A stretch of DNA of 64,000 nucleotides from CAIWHR01 sp963726765. Its GTDB lineage: Bacteria; Pseudomonadota; Gammaproteobacteria; Burkholderiales; Casimicrobiaceae. The position numbers and the translations under genes were made by a program. Of the stretch, positions 48,536 through 58,838 are shown piece after piece. Each line of letters starts with the position of its first letter. The first letter of the stretch is position 1. The notes beneath the pieces were generated by a model. That model was given only the letters and a program-made list of their open reading frames with translations. It was not told where the DNA came from and did not search any database. The DNA lies in the NCBI GenBank assembly GCA_963726765.1, contig CAVSDH010000008.1, positions 82,049-146,048 of the forward strand, given 5' to 3'.

Positions 48536-49143
48536 ACAAGTTCTCCGAATCGCGTGTTCGCGGCATTCCGGCGATCGGCCGCCAGCGCGGCGTCGTGCTG
48601 TTCATCGCCCTCATCGCGATGGTGGTGCTGAGCCTTGCCGGCGTCGCGCTGATTCGCGCGGTCGACACGTCGGGCTCGGTCGCCGGCAACCTGGCTTTCC
48701 GGGAAGCCTCCATCTCGGCCGTGAATCTCGCGATCGAGAACGCGACCAACGCATTGTTCATCGCCAAGAAGGTCACCAACCTCAACGCCAACGACACGGC
48801 AAACAACTATTACGCGAGCCTGCAGGCGGGCGAAAAGCCGAACGGCGTGCCCGCCGTGCTCGACGGCACCTATTCCCAGATGCAGAGCGTGTATCCATTC
48901 GGTTACGCCACTTATCCAATCACGAAGGCCGAGGTCCGGATGGTGATCGAGCGGATCTGCAATGCCGCCGGCGCCCCGAACATCCAGATCTGCGACGAGC
49001 TTCCGCCCAAGGTGTCGGTCGCGAAGACGTCGATGAAAACCGTCGGACCGACGATCCCGCCGATCCCGCTCTACCGCGTCACGGTGCGTGTTGACCTGCC
49101 GAACACGAATACCGTCACTTATGCGCAGGCCATCATCAAGTGA
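48532..49143 (+). CDS. pilX: Type IV pilus assembly protein PilX
   Basis: A 203-residue minor pilin with leader ending GRQRG and VVLFIALIAMVVLSLAGVAL as the membrane helix. This class has no Glu5, as is usual for PilX/GspK-type tip subunits. NLAIENATNALFI follows. It ends with a beta-rich part (VTVRVDLPNTNTVTYAQAII). It is coupled to pilW by ATGA and lies 23 bases before pilY1, which it is expected to bridge to the pilus. Confidence 0.85.
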   Translation: MNKFSESRVRGIPAIGRQRGVVLFIALIAMVVLSLAGVALIRAVDTSGSVAGNLAFREASISAVNLAIENATNALFIAKKVTNLNANDTANNYYASLQAGEKPNGVPAVLDGTYSQMQSVYPFGYATYPITKAEVRMVIERICNAAGAPNIQICDELPPKVSVAKTSMKTVGPTIPPIPLYRVTVRVDLPNTNTVTYAQAIIK

Positions 49144-49166
49144 ATGCCGCTCCCAGGAAGGCTCAC

Positions 49167-52100
49167 ATGACCAATCCCACCTCCCTCCGCCGATTCGGTC
49201 ACCAGGCGCTCGTCGCGCTGGTGAGCGTCTCGCTCGTCGTCGGCCCCGTGGCCCAGCCCGCGTACGGCGCGCTGACGCTGCTCGCGGACGTGCCGATCGC
49301 CGCCAAGGTCGCCGCCAACCCGAACATCGTCTACACCGTGGACGACTCGGGGAGCATGAACCTCAACTACGTGCCGGACTTCGTTAACGGTGTCTGCTCC
49401 CGGTGTGACCCACACAACGCATGTCCAGCGGTCAGGGCCCGTCAAGTTCTACCGCAGCGGAACCGGCACGACGAATCCGTTCACGGTCCAGCCGGTCTCG
49501 ACGTCCGATTTCGACAATCCACCGTTCCTCGCGTCGGAATTCAATCGCCTCGCCTATGAACCGGACGTCACCTACACGGCACCCGTCAAGGCCGACGGAA
49601 CGTCGTACCCGGACCAGAGTGCGGCGAACACGGTGAACTGGACCAAGGTGCAGACCGATCCGTTCCTGTCGCCTTCGTCGACCACCAACCTCACGAGCAC
49701 CGTAAGCGTTTCGCTCTACTGCAACTCCGACTGGCCCGCGGACACGACGATCGGCCTCAACGGCGAATACCAGGCCGGAAAGGGAGCGGATTGCCGGATC
49801 AACGGTACGGCCTACGACTCGGCCACCAACGGTGCGCCGGCGGCCCTCATGGACTACAACTATCCATGGCAGAACACGCACCGGCACCGGCGCCCAGTAC
49901 TTCTATCGCGTCGGCCAGAAGAAAACGCTCTACTGCAACAAGGCCGCGGTGGGCTGGCCGCAGTCCTGCAATTCCAACACGACGACGACCTGCCCCGGAG
50001 GCGGCACGCTGATTCAGCCGGTTTCGCAACCGCAGACCTGCGGCGGAGTAACGAGCGCGACGTCGACGTCGACCAAGACCACCTGCACGGCGCAGACGAC
50101 CACCTACAGCCCCGCCGGCTGCGACACGCTGCCTGCCGCATCCGTCGCCTCGCCGGTGGGTACGTGCGTCGGCATCGAGTGCCTGGCCTGCAATTCCACG
50201 ACCACCTGCACCGCGAGCACGACGACGACCACGACCACGACCACCCGTAGCGGCACGTGCAGTCTGAGCGGTAAGAGCTGCTCGTGCACGGGTGCCACGT
50301 GTACGCCAACGTGCTCGAACTACACGCCGCCGGGAGCGGTGGCGACGTGCTCGAACGGCGCCACACCGACGCAGACCACGACAACGACCTGCAGCACTTG
50401 CTCGGGCAGCGGCAACGGCTGCGACTGCGGTGACTTTCTCAAGGGAAGCGTGACGACGACGCTGCAGGACGACGCCGATCTCCTCAATGGCGGGACGGGC
50501 CTCACGTGCCGCCACAACAACCAGCCGGGCTACGCCGCGGGACTCTTCACCTACCCCAGCGGGGTCTACACGACCAAGGTCACGTCGGGCTGCCCGAGCG
50601 TTCAGCAGACGGTGCAGATACCGCGCAACTACTACACGGTGGATGCCGTTACCTTCTGCAACTCGACCAACACGACCGTGAACGCGCAGTGGAAGGGCTT
50701 CGGGGCCGGCACCTGCCAGTCCAAGAACGACCTGACCACCTACGTCAACGTGAAGTACGGCCAGATGAAGCGCGTGGACCTCGTCAACGATGGGCGGACG
50801 TTCGCCTACGTGGACCGCGTGACCGGTTCCGCCGCAACCCGGACCTACGCCGAGGAAATGACCAACTACGCGAACTGGTACGCGTACTACCGGACGCGGA
50901 TCCTGGCGGCGAAGACCGTCTCGTCGATTGCGTTCTCCTATCTCGACAACACCTACCGCGTCGGCTTCCACACATTCGGCTCGCCTGCCGTGGGGTCGAG
51001 CTCGGTGCTGTGGGTCGACCCGCTCGATTTCAATCTCGCACAGAAGACCGCCTGGTATTCGAAGCTCTTCGGAATCTCGATCACGAATTACATGACGCCG
51101 ACGCTCGACGCGATGCTGCGGATCGGCAACCTGTTCCAGACGGGTACGAACGGCGCCCAGCCGAACGTGACGCCGCTTCCGGCACCGGTGAAAGACCCGA
51201 TTCAGCTCTCCTGCCAGAGCAACTACCACATCCTGTTCACCGATGGCTACGCCAACCAGGCGCTGCTGCCCACCGTCGGTCGGAAACGTCGACAGCGTCG
51301 TGCCGACGTTCACCGCGGCCGACAATCCGCCGGACAACGTGCTGCCGACGCTGCGTCCGCTCGCGGGCAATCCGTGGCCGAAGCCTTTCCGTGAAGGCGG
51401 CGCGATGGCCAATTCGCTGGCCGACATCGGCATGTACTACTGGGCCACGGACCTGCGCCCCGGTCTCAAGAACGACGTGCCGGCCGCTTCGGGCAAGCAG
51501 CCGGCGGCGCCGTCCACGGCTCTCGCCGGTGACATCGACTGGACACAGGACGTCGCGTGGTGGCAGCACGTGAATTTCTCCGCGATCTCCTTCGGTTCCG
51601 ACGGCATTCTGGACGCGTCGAACACCAAGGCCACGGTGCAGTCGATCCACGACACCGCGCTGACGTGGCCGGTGCCGAATCCGCCGAACTCGCCGACCTC
51701 CCCGTCGCCCGCGGCGGCGATCGACGACCTCTGGCACGCGACGGTCAATGCACGGGGCTCCTTCATCTATGCGCGGTCGCCGATCGAGGTCTCGTACGGC
51801 CTCGCGAGCATCCTTGCGGGGATCGCCAATCAGCGGAAGGCGCGCGTGGGCGCTGCGTTCGCCGGGCAGGTGCTCGACTCGACCAACAACATCGTCTACC
51901 AGTCGACGATCGAGCCCGGCTGGGCGGGCGACGTGCTCAAGGTGCAGATCGATCCCACGACGGCCAAGGAAGTCGCGACGCTCTGGCAGGCGAAGAACAC
52001 GCTCGCCGCGCAGCTCCTGCCGGCGTCTTCGGGCGACGAGCCCTGGTTCACGAAACGCCGTGTCGTGACGATCAACGACGTGTCGAATTCGCCGGTGCCG

Positions 52101-53762
52101 TTCCTCTACGCAAACCTTTCGGCAGCGCAACTCGCGACGCTCGCCAGCACGGCGACCGTCCAGCAGAAAGTGATAGCGTACCTGCGCGGCGGCACGACCT
52201 TCGGGCCCGCGCCGACCCCCACGGTCATCGAGGGCACCGGCATCGGCCAGTTCCGCAAGCGCTTCGGGCCGTTGGGCGACATCACGAACGGACAACCGGT
52301 GATCGTCGGCGCGCCGATCAGCCCGCCGATCTTTTCCGACTTTAACGATCCCGGGTATTCCACCTACGTGTCGTCGAACGCAGCGCGGGCGAAGCGCATC
52401 TTCGTCCCCTCCAACGACGGGATGGTGCACGTGCTGAACGACACCGACGGCACCGAGGTCTACGCGTTCATTCCCAAGGCGCTGATCCGCAGCACCGTCG
52501 ACTCCGGGGGCAAGCCGACCGGCCTTCAAGGGCTCACCTATCAGGATGGCGGCGTCCCGATCTACAAGCACCACTTCTACGTCGACTCCTCGCCGCGTGC
52601 GGCCGACGTCGACTTCGGCAATGGCACCGGCGACTGGCACACGATCGTCGTGGGCGGCCTCGGCAAGGGCGGCAACAGCTACTACGCGCTGGACGCCACC
52701 AGCGCAACCGCCACGACCGAGGCGCAGGCCGCGGCGAAGGTGCTGTGGGAGTTCCACGATCCCGACATGGTGTACACCTACGGCCGGCCGATCATCGTCA
52801 AGACCCGGGCGCTGGGATGGGTGGTCATCGTGACGGCGGGTTACAACAACGTGTCCGGCCTCGGGAAGATCTTCTTCCTCAACCCGAAGACCGGAGCCAA
52901 GCTGTACGAGATGTCGACGACTGCCGGGAGTCCGGGCAGCCCGAGCGGGCTTGCGCAGATCAACGGCTTCACGAAGGACTTCCACAACCAGATCGCCGAG
53001 CAGATCTACGGCGGCGACCTCATGGGGAATCTGTGGCGGTTCGACGTGTCGGACCCGAACAAGGCCAACTGGAAAGTCGACCTGTTCGCCAAGCTCACCG
53101 ACCCGTCGGGCATCGTGCAACCGATCACGTCCGCCCCGCAGATCGAGATCGACTTCTCGAACGGTATCGACCGCTATGTCTTCGTCGGCACGGGCCAGCT
53201 GCTCGATACGAGCGACCTGACCACACCGACGCCGGCACAACAACAGACCCTGTACGCAATTCGCGACGGCACGTTGGCTGCTCCGCTCGCCACCGGGCTG
53301 CCGATTTCCCCGCGGTCGTCCATGAAGCCGGTCAACGCGGATCTCGTGAGCGCGATCGCGGGCGGCGCGCCCAACGGCTGGTACCAGGACCTCCCGGGCG
53401 GCCAGCGGATCGTCGTCGACCTCGAAGCGGACGTGAACATCGTCGCGTACGTTGGCACATCGCCGCAGACCGATCCCTGCATCATTGCGCTACCGGCGAC
53501 GATCTATGCTCGCGAATACCAGACGGGAGCGTCGCTGATCGAGACCGACACCGGAGGCGGAACGTACGCCATCGCACCCTCCGCGGCACTCGCTTCCGGC
53601 GCGGTCGGATTCCAGGTGGTCGGCATGACGGGGTCGGACGGTTCGGTGACGCTGGGCGGCCTCATGTCCGCGGAAATTCCGGGCACGAGCCCCATCATCT
53701 TCAAGAACCCGCTGATCAACACGTCGCACCGCTTCTCGTGGCGTCTGCTGGGTGGGGACTGA
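49167..53762 (+). pseudogene. pilY1: PilY1-like pilus-tip adhesin, three frameshifts
   Basis: About 1530 residues in three frames. After the signal peptide (LVALVSVSLVVGPVAQPAYG) a von Willebrand-like metal site appears (TVDDSGSMNLNY, DxSxS). The central ~70 residues near 50050-50430 are an extreme Thr/Cys/Ser-rich tract (many CT, TTTT and TCS steps). Then come the vWA-like region and the C-terminal PilY1 beta-propeller (FVPSNDGMVHVLNDTDGTEV, GGLGKGGNSYYALDAT, GYNNVSGLGKIFFLNPKTGA, GDLMGNLWRFDVSD). The frame shifts near 49390, 49877 and 51280; each can be fixed by one base. ATG 49167 has GGAAG upstream. It controls pilus retraction and adhesion and may act as a calcium-dependent tip protein. 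Confidence 0.88.
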
Positions 53763-53820
53763 CCGGGGACGCGCGACGGAATTGCGTGAGTCGACACCGT
53801 CCTGAAGGGCGACAGTTCAG

Positions 53821-53844
53821 GTGACGGGCGAAGTCGCCCGTCAC
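53821..53844 (+). terminator. Perfect hairpin after pilY1
   Basis: GTGACGGGCG, a four-base loop AAGT, then CGCCCGTCAC make a perfect 10-bp GC-rich stem 59 bases after the pilY1 stop. No T-run follows, so it may act as a weak terminator or mRNA stabiliser between pilY1 and the TonB-like gene. Confidence 0.5.
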
Positions 53845-53923
53845 TCCGATTTGCGCTGCTCTCTCGGTGACGCGTCGAACCCCGCCGCGCCCGGGAGCCC
53901 GCCTGCGGTATGCTCGTCGAACC

Positions 53924-54676
53924 ATGCTGCCGACGCCCCCTTCGCTCGCCGGCCCGCAGGAGCGCCCGGTCACCGGCATGGAGGGAAGGTTCGGCCTGGC
54001 CCTTCTCATCTCGGCTGGCTTCCACGTCGCGATTCTCGCCTCGTGGGCGGCGCCGGGCACGGGTCCGCAGAGCGGTTCCGAATCGGCCCGAGTCGTTGCC
54101 GACGCGCCCCTCCAGGTCGCCGTCGCGCGGCCGCGCTCAGCTCCGCCTGCCCCCGCAATCGTAGTCCCGCCCGTGACGACGGCATCGCCCGAGCGAACGG
54201 CCGCCGAGGCGGGCGAATCGATACCCGCCGTCCAACGGCAGCCGGCGCGTGCCGCGTCCGCGGGCGGCGGACTCGTTCCGAAGGCCCACGTAACTGACAA
54301 CGTTCCGCGCGCGCGGCTCGGCGAGCACGTCGAGACCTACATGCAGCGCACGTTCCCGATTGAAATCGAGGAACCGGTGCGGATTGGCAGTCCGTTGACC
54401 GTCGCTTTTCCGTCCCCGGCGTTCCGCGATCGCCGCGAGGATACCGTTGTCGTGTGGGTGATCGTGCGCGCCGACGGCACCGTCGACGAAATTCACGTCG
54501 TGGAGGGAACTCCGGAATTTGTCGAGGCCGTGGGTGAGGTCGTCGCACATGCGCGATTCCAACCTGCGAAGGACGGCGGAAAAGCGATCCGATTTCCGAT
54601 CACGCTCGAGTTCGCGTTCCGGATTGCGCCGTCGAGCCCGAAAAACGAAGCGGCGGGCATCGCGGCCATGCGCTGA
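53924..54676 (+). CDS. TonB-like energy transducer family protein
   Basis: A 250-residue protein with one N-terminal membrane anchor (about residues 24-42, LALLISAGFHVAILASW), a proline/alanine-rich periplasmic linker, and a C-terminal TonB-type domain: EDTVVVWVIVRADGTVDEIH, then VGEVVAHARFQPAKDGGKAI. ATG 53924 is preferred; the frame is open further upstream with basic sequence. ExbB/ExbD genes are not near. It follows pilY1 in the same direction with a hairpin between, so it may be a separate unit. Some pilus clusters carry such genes, but a role in pilus function is not established. Confidence 0.75.
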   Translation: MLPTPPSLAGPQERPVTGMEGRFGLALLISAGFHVAILASWAAPGTGPQSGSESARVVADAPLQVAVARPRSAPPAPAIVVPPVTTASPERTAAEAGESIPAVQRQPARAASAGGGLVPKAHVTDNVPRARLGEHVETYMQRTFPIEIEEPVRIGSPLTVAFPSPAFRDRREDTVVVWVIVRADGTVDEIHVVEGTPEFVEAVGEVVAHARFQPAKDGGKAIRFPITLEFAFRIAPSSPKNEAAGIAAMR

Positions 54677-54894
54677 ATTCGGGAATGCGCGTTGGCGAAA
54701 CCGGACACTCCCGAATGCCTCGCCCGCGAATCGGTGTCCTGTTCCGCAAATACACTCGCAAGTTCGCGGCGAAACCAGCCGCCAGGCTGCGTTGGTCGGC
54801 CTTACCGTACCGCGGGGTACGTTCTCGGTCTCCCGCGTTGCCTGACGGCTGATTTCATCCGCTCCTTTTGCATCGGTACTTACGGAACAGGACA
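54677..54894. other. Intergenic region with an inverted repeat, no gene seen
   Basis: The 218 bases between the convergent TonB-like and mmsA genes contain inverted arms ATTCGGGA (54677-54684) and TCCCGAAT (54709-54716) separated by 24 bases, starting at the TonB gene's stop. It might end transcription from one or both sides. Nothing else is recognisable. Confidence 0.35.
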
Positions 54895-56403
54895 CTAGCC
54901 CATGACCGGCATGTGGAAGCCGGGCGCGGCGCTGCCGTCGTCGGGCCACCTGGCGGTCACCGCCTTGCCCCGGGTGTAGAAGCGCACGCCGTCCATTCCG
55001 TGCACGTGGAGGTCGCCGAACAGCGAATTCTTCCACCCGCCGAACGAGTAGAACGCCATGGGCACGGGAATCGGCACGTTGATGCCGAGCATTCCCACGT
55101 CGACGTCCTCCTGGAACCGCCGCGCGGCGTGACCCGAGCGCGTGAACAATGCCGCGCCGTTCGCGTACGGATTCTTGTTGATGAGATCGATCGCGTCGGC
55201 CAGCGAGGCGACCCGGACGACGGACAACACCGGTCCGAAGATCTCGTCCTTGTAAATCGCCATCGACGGCGTCACGGCGTCGAACAGCGTCGGCCCGACG
55301 AAGAAGCCGCTATCGTGCCCCGGGACGCGCGGCCCGCGCCCGTCGACCACGAGCGCAGCCCCGGCGGCGACGCCGCCGTCGATGTAGCCGACGATTCTGT
55401 CGCGAGCCGCCGCGGTGACGACCGGGCCCATTTCGATTCCGGCCGCGGTGCCGGGACCGACCTTGACCGACCGCGCGCGCGACGCGAGTTCCGCGACCAG
55501 CGCATCGCCCGCGTCGCCGACCGCCACCACCGCCGAGATCGCCATGCAGCGTTCGCCTGCGGAACCGTAGCCCGCGCCGATGATGGCGTCGGCGGCAAAG
55601 GCGATATCCGCATCCGGGAGCACCACGGCGTGATTTTTCGCGCCGCCCAGCGCCTGCACGCGCTTGCCGTGCGCCGCGCCCGTCTCGTAGATATATCGCG
55701 CGATCGGCGTCGAGCCGACGAAGGACACCGCGCGGATCTCCGGGTGGGCAAGAATGGCGTCCACCGCCTCCTTGTCGCCGTGCACGACGTTGAACACGCC
55801 GTCGGGCAGCCCGGCTTCGGTCAGCAGCTCCGCCATGCGCAGCGACAGCGTCGGATCGCGTTCCGACGGCTTCAGGATGAACGTGTTGCCGCAGGCGAGC
55901 GCGACCGGGAACATCCACATCGGCACCATCGCCGGAAAATTGAACGGCGTGATGCCCGCGCAGACGCCCACGGGCTGACGCAGCGACCAGCTGTCGACAT
56001 CGGTGCCGACGCTTTCGCTGAATTCGCCCTTGAGCAGATGCGGGATCCCGGTCGCAAACTCGATGACCTCGATGCCGCGCGTGACGGAGCCCTCGGCGTC
56101 GGCGAGCGTCTTGCCGTGTTCCTGCGTAACGATCGCCGCAAGCGACTTCTTGTGCGCCTCCATCAATTCGCGAAAACGCATCAGGATCCGCGCGCGCCGC
56201 AATGGCGGCGACGCGCGCCACCCGGGAAGCGCGGCCGCGGCGGCACGCGCAGCGGTATCGATGTCCGTTGCGTTGCCGAGCGGAACATGACGAATCACTT
56301 CGCCGGTTGCCGGGTTGGTCACTTCGCCGTAGCGGGTCGTCTGCGCGGTCACCGCGCGTCCGCCGATCCACAGCGGCAGTCGTTCGAGCGTGGTCAGATC
56401 CAT
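54895..56403 (-). CDS. mmsA: CoA-acylating methylmalonate-semialdehyde dehydrogenase
   Basis: A 502-residue aldehyde dehydrogenase of the MmsA class, which converts methylmalonate semialdehyde (valine, inositol or thymine breakdown) to propionyl-CoA. Signature features: PLWIGGRAVTAQTTRYGEVT, GITPFNFPAMVPMWMFPVAL, the catalytic Cys in GSAGERCMAISAVV, and the C-terminal FYSFGGWKNSLFGDLHVHGM, which is diagnostic of MmsA. ATG 56403 has GGAGG six bases upstream; the open frame extends further, but that translation is not family-like. No other valine-pathway gene is adjacent. Confidence 0.9.
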   Translation of the reverse strand: MDLTTLERLPLWIGGRAVTAQTTRYGEVTNPATGEVIRHVPLGNATDIDTAARAAAAALPGWRASPPLRRARILMRFRELMEAHKKSLAAIVTQEHGKTLADAEGSVTRGIEVIEFATGIPHLLKGEFSESVGTDVDSWSLRQPVGVCAGITPFNFPAMVPMWMFPVALACGNTFILKPSERDPTLSLRMAELLTEAGLPDGVFNVVHGDKEAVDAILAHPEIRAVSFVGSTPIARYIYETGAAHGKRVQALGGAKNHAVVLPDADIAFAADAIIGAGYGSAGERCMAISAVVAVGDAGDALVAELASRARSVKVGPGTAAGIEMGPVVTAAARDRIVGYIDGGVAAGAALVVDGRGPRVPGHDSGFFVGPTLFDAVTPSMAIYKDEIFGPVLSVVRVASLADAIDLINKNPYANGAALFTRSGHAARRFQEDVDVGMLGINVPIPVPMAFYSFGGWKNSLFGDLHVHGMDGVRFYTRGKAVTARWPDDGSAAPGFHMPVMG

Positions 56404-56788
56404 GGTGCCTCCAGTGGGCCGCGCTTCCGTGCGGCTATCGGGCAGCGTCCGCTTCGGCGAGCCGCGCGACATAACGCGCGACGATGACGCTTTGCCTATG
56501 TAAATGCCACCGCAATTGCATCCATGTTACCAGTCGTGTTACCGGCCCAATTGAACTCTAGATTCACCCGATTTCGTGGCCCGATTTGCTTGCGAGTTGG
56601 CACGCGCAAACACAAGCCTAACTCGCGCACCCATTTCCAACAAGTTGACCTTACCATTGCCTATCCGATGCGCACGTCGGTGGTGAGATTTTCTTCCAGC
56701 GAGATACAGGAAGTGTCGGCCGCGAACGTTGTGCCGCTGCCGTCTACATCGCCCGAATCTCGGTTGTCTGCTCCCGGTCCAGGTCGCC
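56404..56788. other. AT-richer intergenic region at the edge of the accessory stretch
   Basis: 385 bases between divergent mmsA and the DUF2779 gene. The composition drops from the neighbouring GC level near 56490-56680. A direct repeat GTTACC recurs 12 bases apart (56526 and 56538). The first 60-100 bases probably hold the mmsA promoter. The region may be a boundary of transferred DNA. No tRNA or clear att duplication is visible. Confidence 0.4.
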
Positions 56789-58315
56789 ATGCCACGTCAC
56801 AAGCCCATCTTCCTGTCCAAGTCGAAGCTCACGGCCTATCACCAGTGCCGCAAGCGGCTCTGGCTTGAAGTGCATCGTCCGGAGCTGCGCGTCGATTCGG
56901 CAATGGCGCAGAAGTCCTTCAGCGTCGGTCACGTCGTGGGGGACCTCGCGCGGCGTGAATTCCCGGACGGCGTCCTGATCGGTCCGGAAAATCCCGACCA
57001 GCCGATCATCTGGCCACAGGTGTTCGCGCAAACCAGGGAAGCGCTCGCCGCGAATCCGCGCCGCCCCATCTTCGAGGCCACCTGCCGACACGCCGGCGTA
57101 CTGGTTCGCGCCGACATCCTCGCGCCAACGGATCGCGGCTGGCACATGGCCGAGGTCAAGTCCGCGACATCGGTCAAGCCTTATCACCTCGACGATGTCG
57201 CTGTGCAGACCTGGGTGATGCGCCGCGACGGCGTCGAAATCGAAACGGTGGAGCTGCGACACATCGACAACCATTTCGTGTACCCCGGTGACGGGCGTTA
57301 CGGTGGCCTGTTCCGCACGGACGACATCCAGAACCGGGTCGAGGACCTCCAGGCCGAGGTGCCAAGATGGATTGCCGATGCAAAGAGCGTGGCCGGTTCG
57401 AGCGAGCCAATGGTCGCGATGGGCGACCAATGCACAAAGCCGTTCGTGTGTCCCTTCACGGCTTACTGCGCCAACCTGGCGGGGCCGCAACCCGAGTATC
57501 CGGTGTCGCTCCTCCCCGGAACGACGGGCAAGGCCCTGGCGCGCGCCCTCGCTGCCGAGGGATACAACGATCTGCGCGAGGTGCCCGCGGATCGCGTGAC
57601 CAGCCCCGACTTCGCGATAATCCATAACGCAACCCTCTCCGGCGTCGCTTACTTCGATGCGGCCGGGGCCGGGCTCGCGCTCGCGGGTCTCGACTACCCC
57701 CGCTTCTACTTCGACTTCGAAACCATCGATTTCGCGGTGCCGATCTGGGCCGGCACGCGCCCGTACGAAAAGACCCCGTTCCAATGGTCGTGCCACGTCG
57801 AGCGCAGTCCCGGGACCTTCGAGTACCGGCACTTTCTCGATCTCTCGGGCAACGATCCTTCTCGCGCCTGTGCCGAATCGTTGCTACGTGCGCTGGAGAC
57901 AACGGGCCCGGTCCTCGCCTACAACGCGGGCTTCGAGAAGGGCGTGCTGGAAGCCCTTGCCGCGCGATTTCCCGATCTCGCGCCGGCGCTGGCAGCGGTG
58001 ATCGACCGCCTCGCCGATCCGCTGCCCGTCATCCGGCGCCACTACTATCACCGCGAGATGCGCGGCTCGCGCTCGCTCAAAATGGTGCTGCCGACGATCG
58101 CGCCGGATCTCGGCTACGACCAGCTCGACGAAGTGAAGGAAGGCGCGGACGCCCAGAGCGCCTACCTCGAGGCGATTACCGCCGACGTCACCGACTCGCG
58201 CCGCGACGAAATCCGCGACAAGCTCCTGACGTATTGCGAGCGCGACACTTGGGCGATCGTGGTACTGACCTGGTTCCTCGAAGGTCGGGGGCGGCCAACA
58301 TCCATCCACCGCTGA
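56789..58315 (+). CDS. DUF2779 protein: Cas4-like plus DnaQ-like exonuclease domains
   Basis: A 508-residue predicted nuclease. The N-terminal half resembles Cas4/RecB PD-(D/E)xK enzymes: LSKSKLTAYHQCRKRLWLEV, the Asp in LVRADILAP, the E-x-K in HMAEVKSAT, and a cysteine cluster QCTKPFVCPFTAYC that could hold an iron-sulfur cluster with Cys19. From about residue 305 a DEDD 3'-5' exonuclease fold follows: RFYFDFETIDFAVPIW, VLAYNAGFEKGVLEALA and LTYCERDTWAIVVLTW. Such proteins appear in accessory regions and may process DNA or defend against it, but no function is known. The ATG at 56789 is in frame with a longer open stretch. Confidence 0.78.
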   Translation: MPRHKPIFLSKSKLTAYHQCRKRLWLEVHRPELRVDSAMAQKSFSVGHVVGDLARREFPDGVLIGPENPDQPIIWPQVFAQTREALAANPRRPIFEATCRHAGVLVRADILAPTDRGWHMAEVKSATSVKPYHLDDVAVQTWVMRRDGVEIETVELRHIDNHFVYPGDGRYGGLFRTDDIQNRVEDLQAEVPRWIADAKSVAGSSEPMVAMGDQCTKPFVCPFTAYCANLAGPQPEYPVSLLPGTTGKALARALAAEGYNDLREVPADRVTSPDFAIIHNATLSGVAYFDAAGAGLALAGLDYPRFYFDFETIDFAVPIWAGTRPYEKTPFQWSCHVERSPGTFEYRHFLDLSGNDPSRACAESLLRALETTGPVLAYNAGFEKGVLEALAARFPDLAPALAAVIDRLADPLPVIRRHYYHREMRGSRSLKMVLPTIAPDLGYDQLDEVKEGADAQSAYLEAITADVTDSRRDEIRDKLLTYCERDTWAIVVLTWFLEGRGRPTSIHR

Positions 58316-58425
58316 CAGTCCGTATCAGCTTCCAACGGCTTGGCCTCCGAAGAACTAAGACGGCGACGTCCGCCCACTCACCGGTACAACGTCACGAGCC
58401 ATTTCGCATACCGCAACGAGTAGCA

Positions 58426-58623
58426 ATGAAGCAGACGGATGCTCGCAAACATTTGCGGCTCCATGATGTCTGCGAAATCGTCGGTCTATCCCGGTCATCA
58501 ATGTACGCCGCGATGGGGAGCGGAACATTCCCGCGTGCAGTTCAAATCGGCGAGCGGGCGGTTCGATGGAAAGCAAGCGATATCGAGACCTGGTTGAGTT
58601 CGAAGGACGCGCAAGTACGGTGA
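58426..58623 (+). CDS. AlpA family phage regulatory protein
   Basis: A 65-residue winged-helix/MerR-like DNA-binding protein: LRLHDVCEIVGLSRSSMYAA as the helix-turn-helix, then GTFPRAVQIGERAVRWKASD and IETWLSSKD. AlpA-type proteins control excision or integration of prophages and integrative elements. It begins 110 bases after the nuclease gene in the same direction. No integrase is visible nearby, so the element is probably a remnant. Confidence 0.85.
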   Translation: MKQTDARKHLRLHDVCEIVGLSRSSMYAAMGSGTFPRAVQIGERAVRWKASDIETWLSSKDAQVR

Positions 58624-58838
58624 GCTGTCCTAATCGGAATTCGACCGGACGGACACTGTCCGCATCAGTCTGACGCGCCTTCGATGCAAGAACCGAGATC
58701 GACACTCAGTCGTTTTTTGGGTGCAGCACCGTGGACTGGTGCAAGCGCGATACCGGCCAGTCAGTGTCACCGCTCAAGTTGCCCGAATGCGGTCGTCCAC
58801 CCCGGTAAGTAGCGGGTAGTAGTTCAGTAATCGTTTCG

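Noticed and set aside
50180..50420. Repetitive ACG/CCACGAC DNA that might look like a CRISPR or tandem array
   Set aside because: It is coding sequence for the Thr/Cys-rich tract of PilY1. The units are irregular, without spacers or constant repeat length.
51237..53243. A 668-residue minus-strand frame opposite pilY1
   Set aside because: Antisense of conserved PilY1 beta-propeller coding sequence; no plausible motif.
56526..56543. GTTACC direct repeat 12 bases apart as an att site or integrase-binding site
   Set aside because: Only two short copies, no integrase, tRNA or second boundary copy was found. It could be a regulator site for mmsA or chance.
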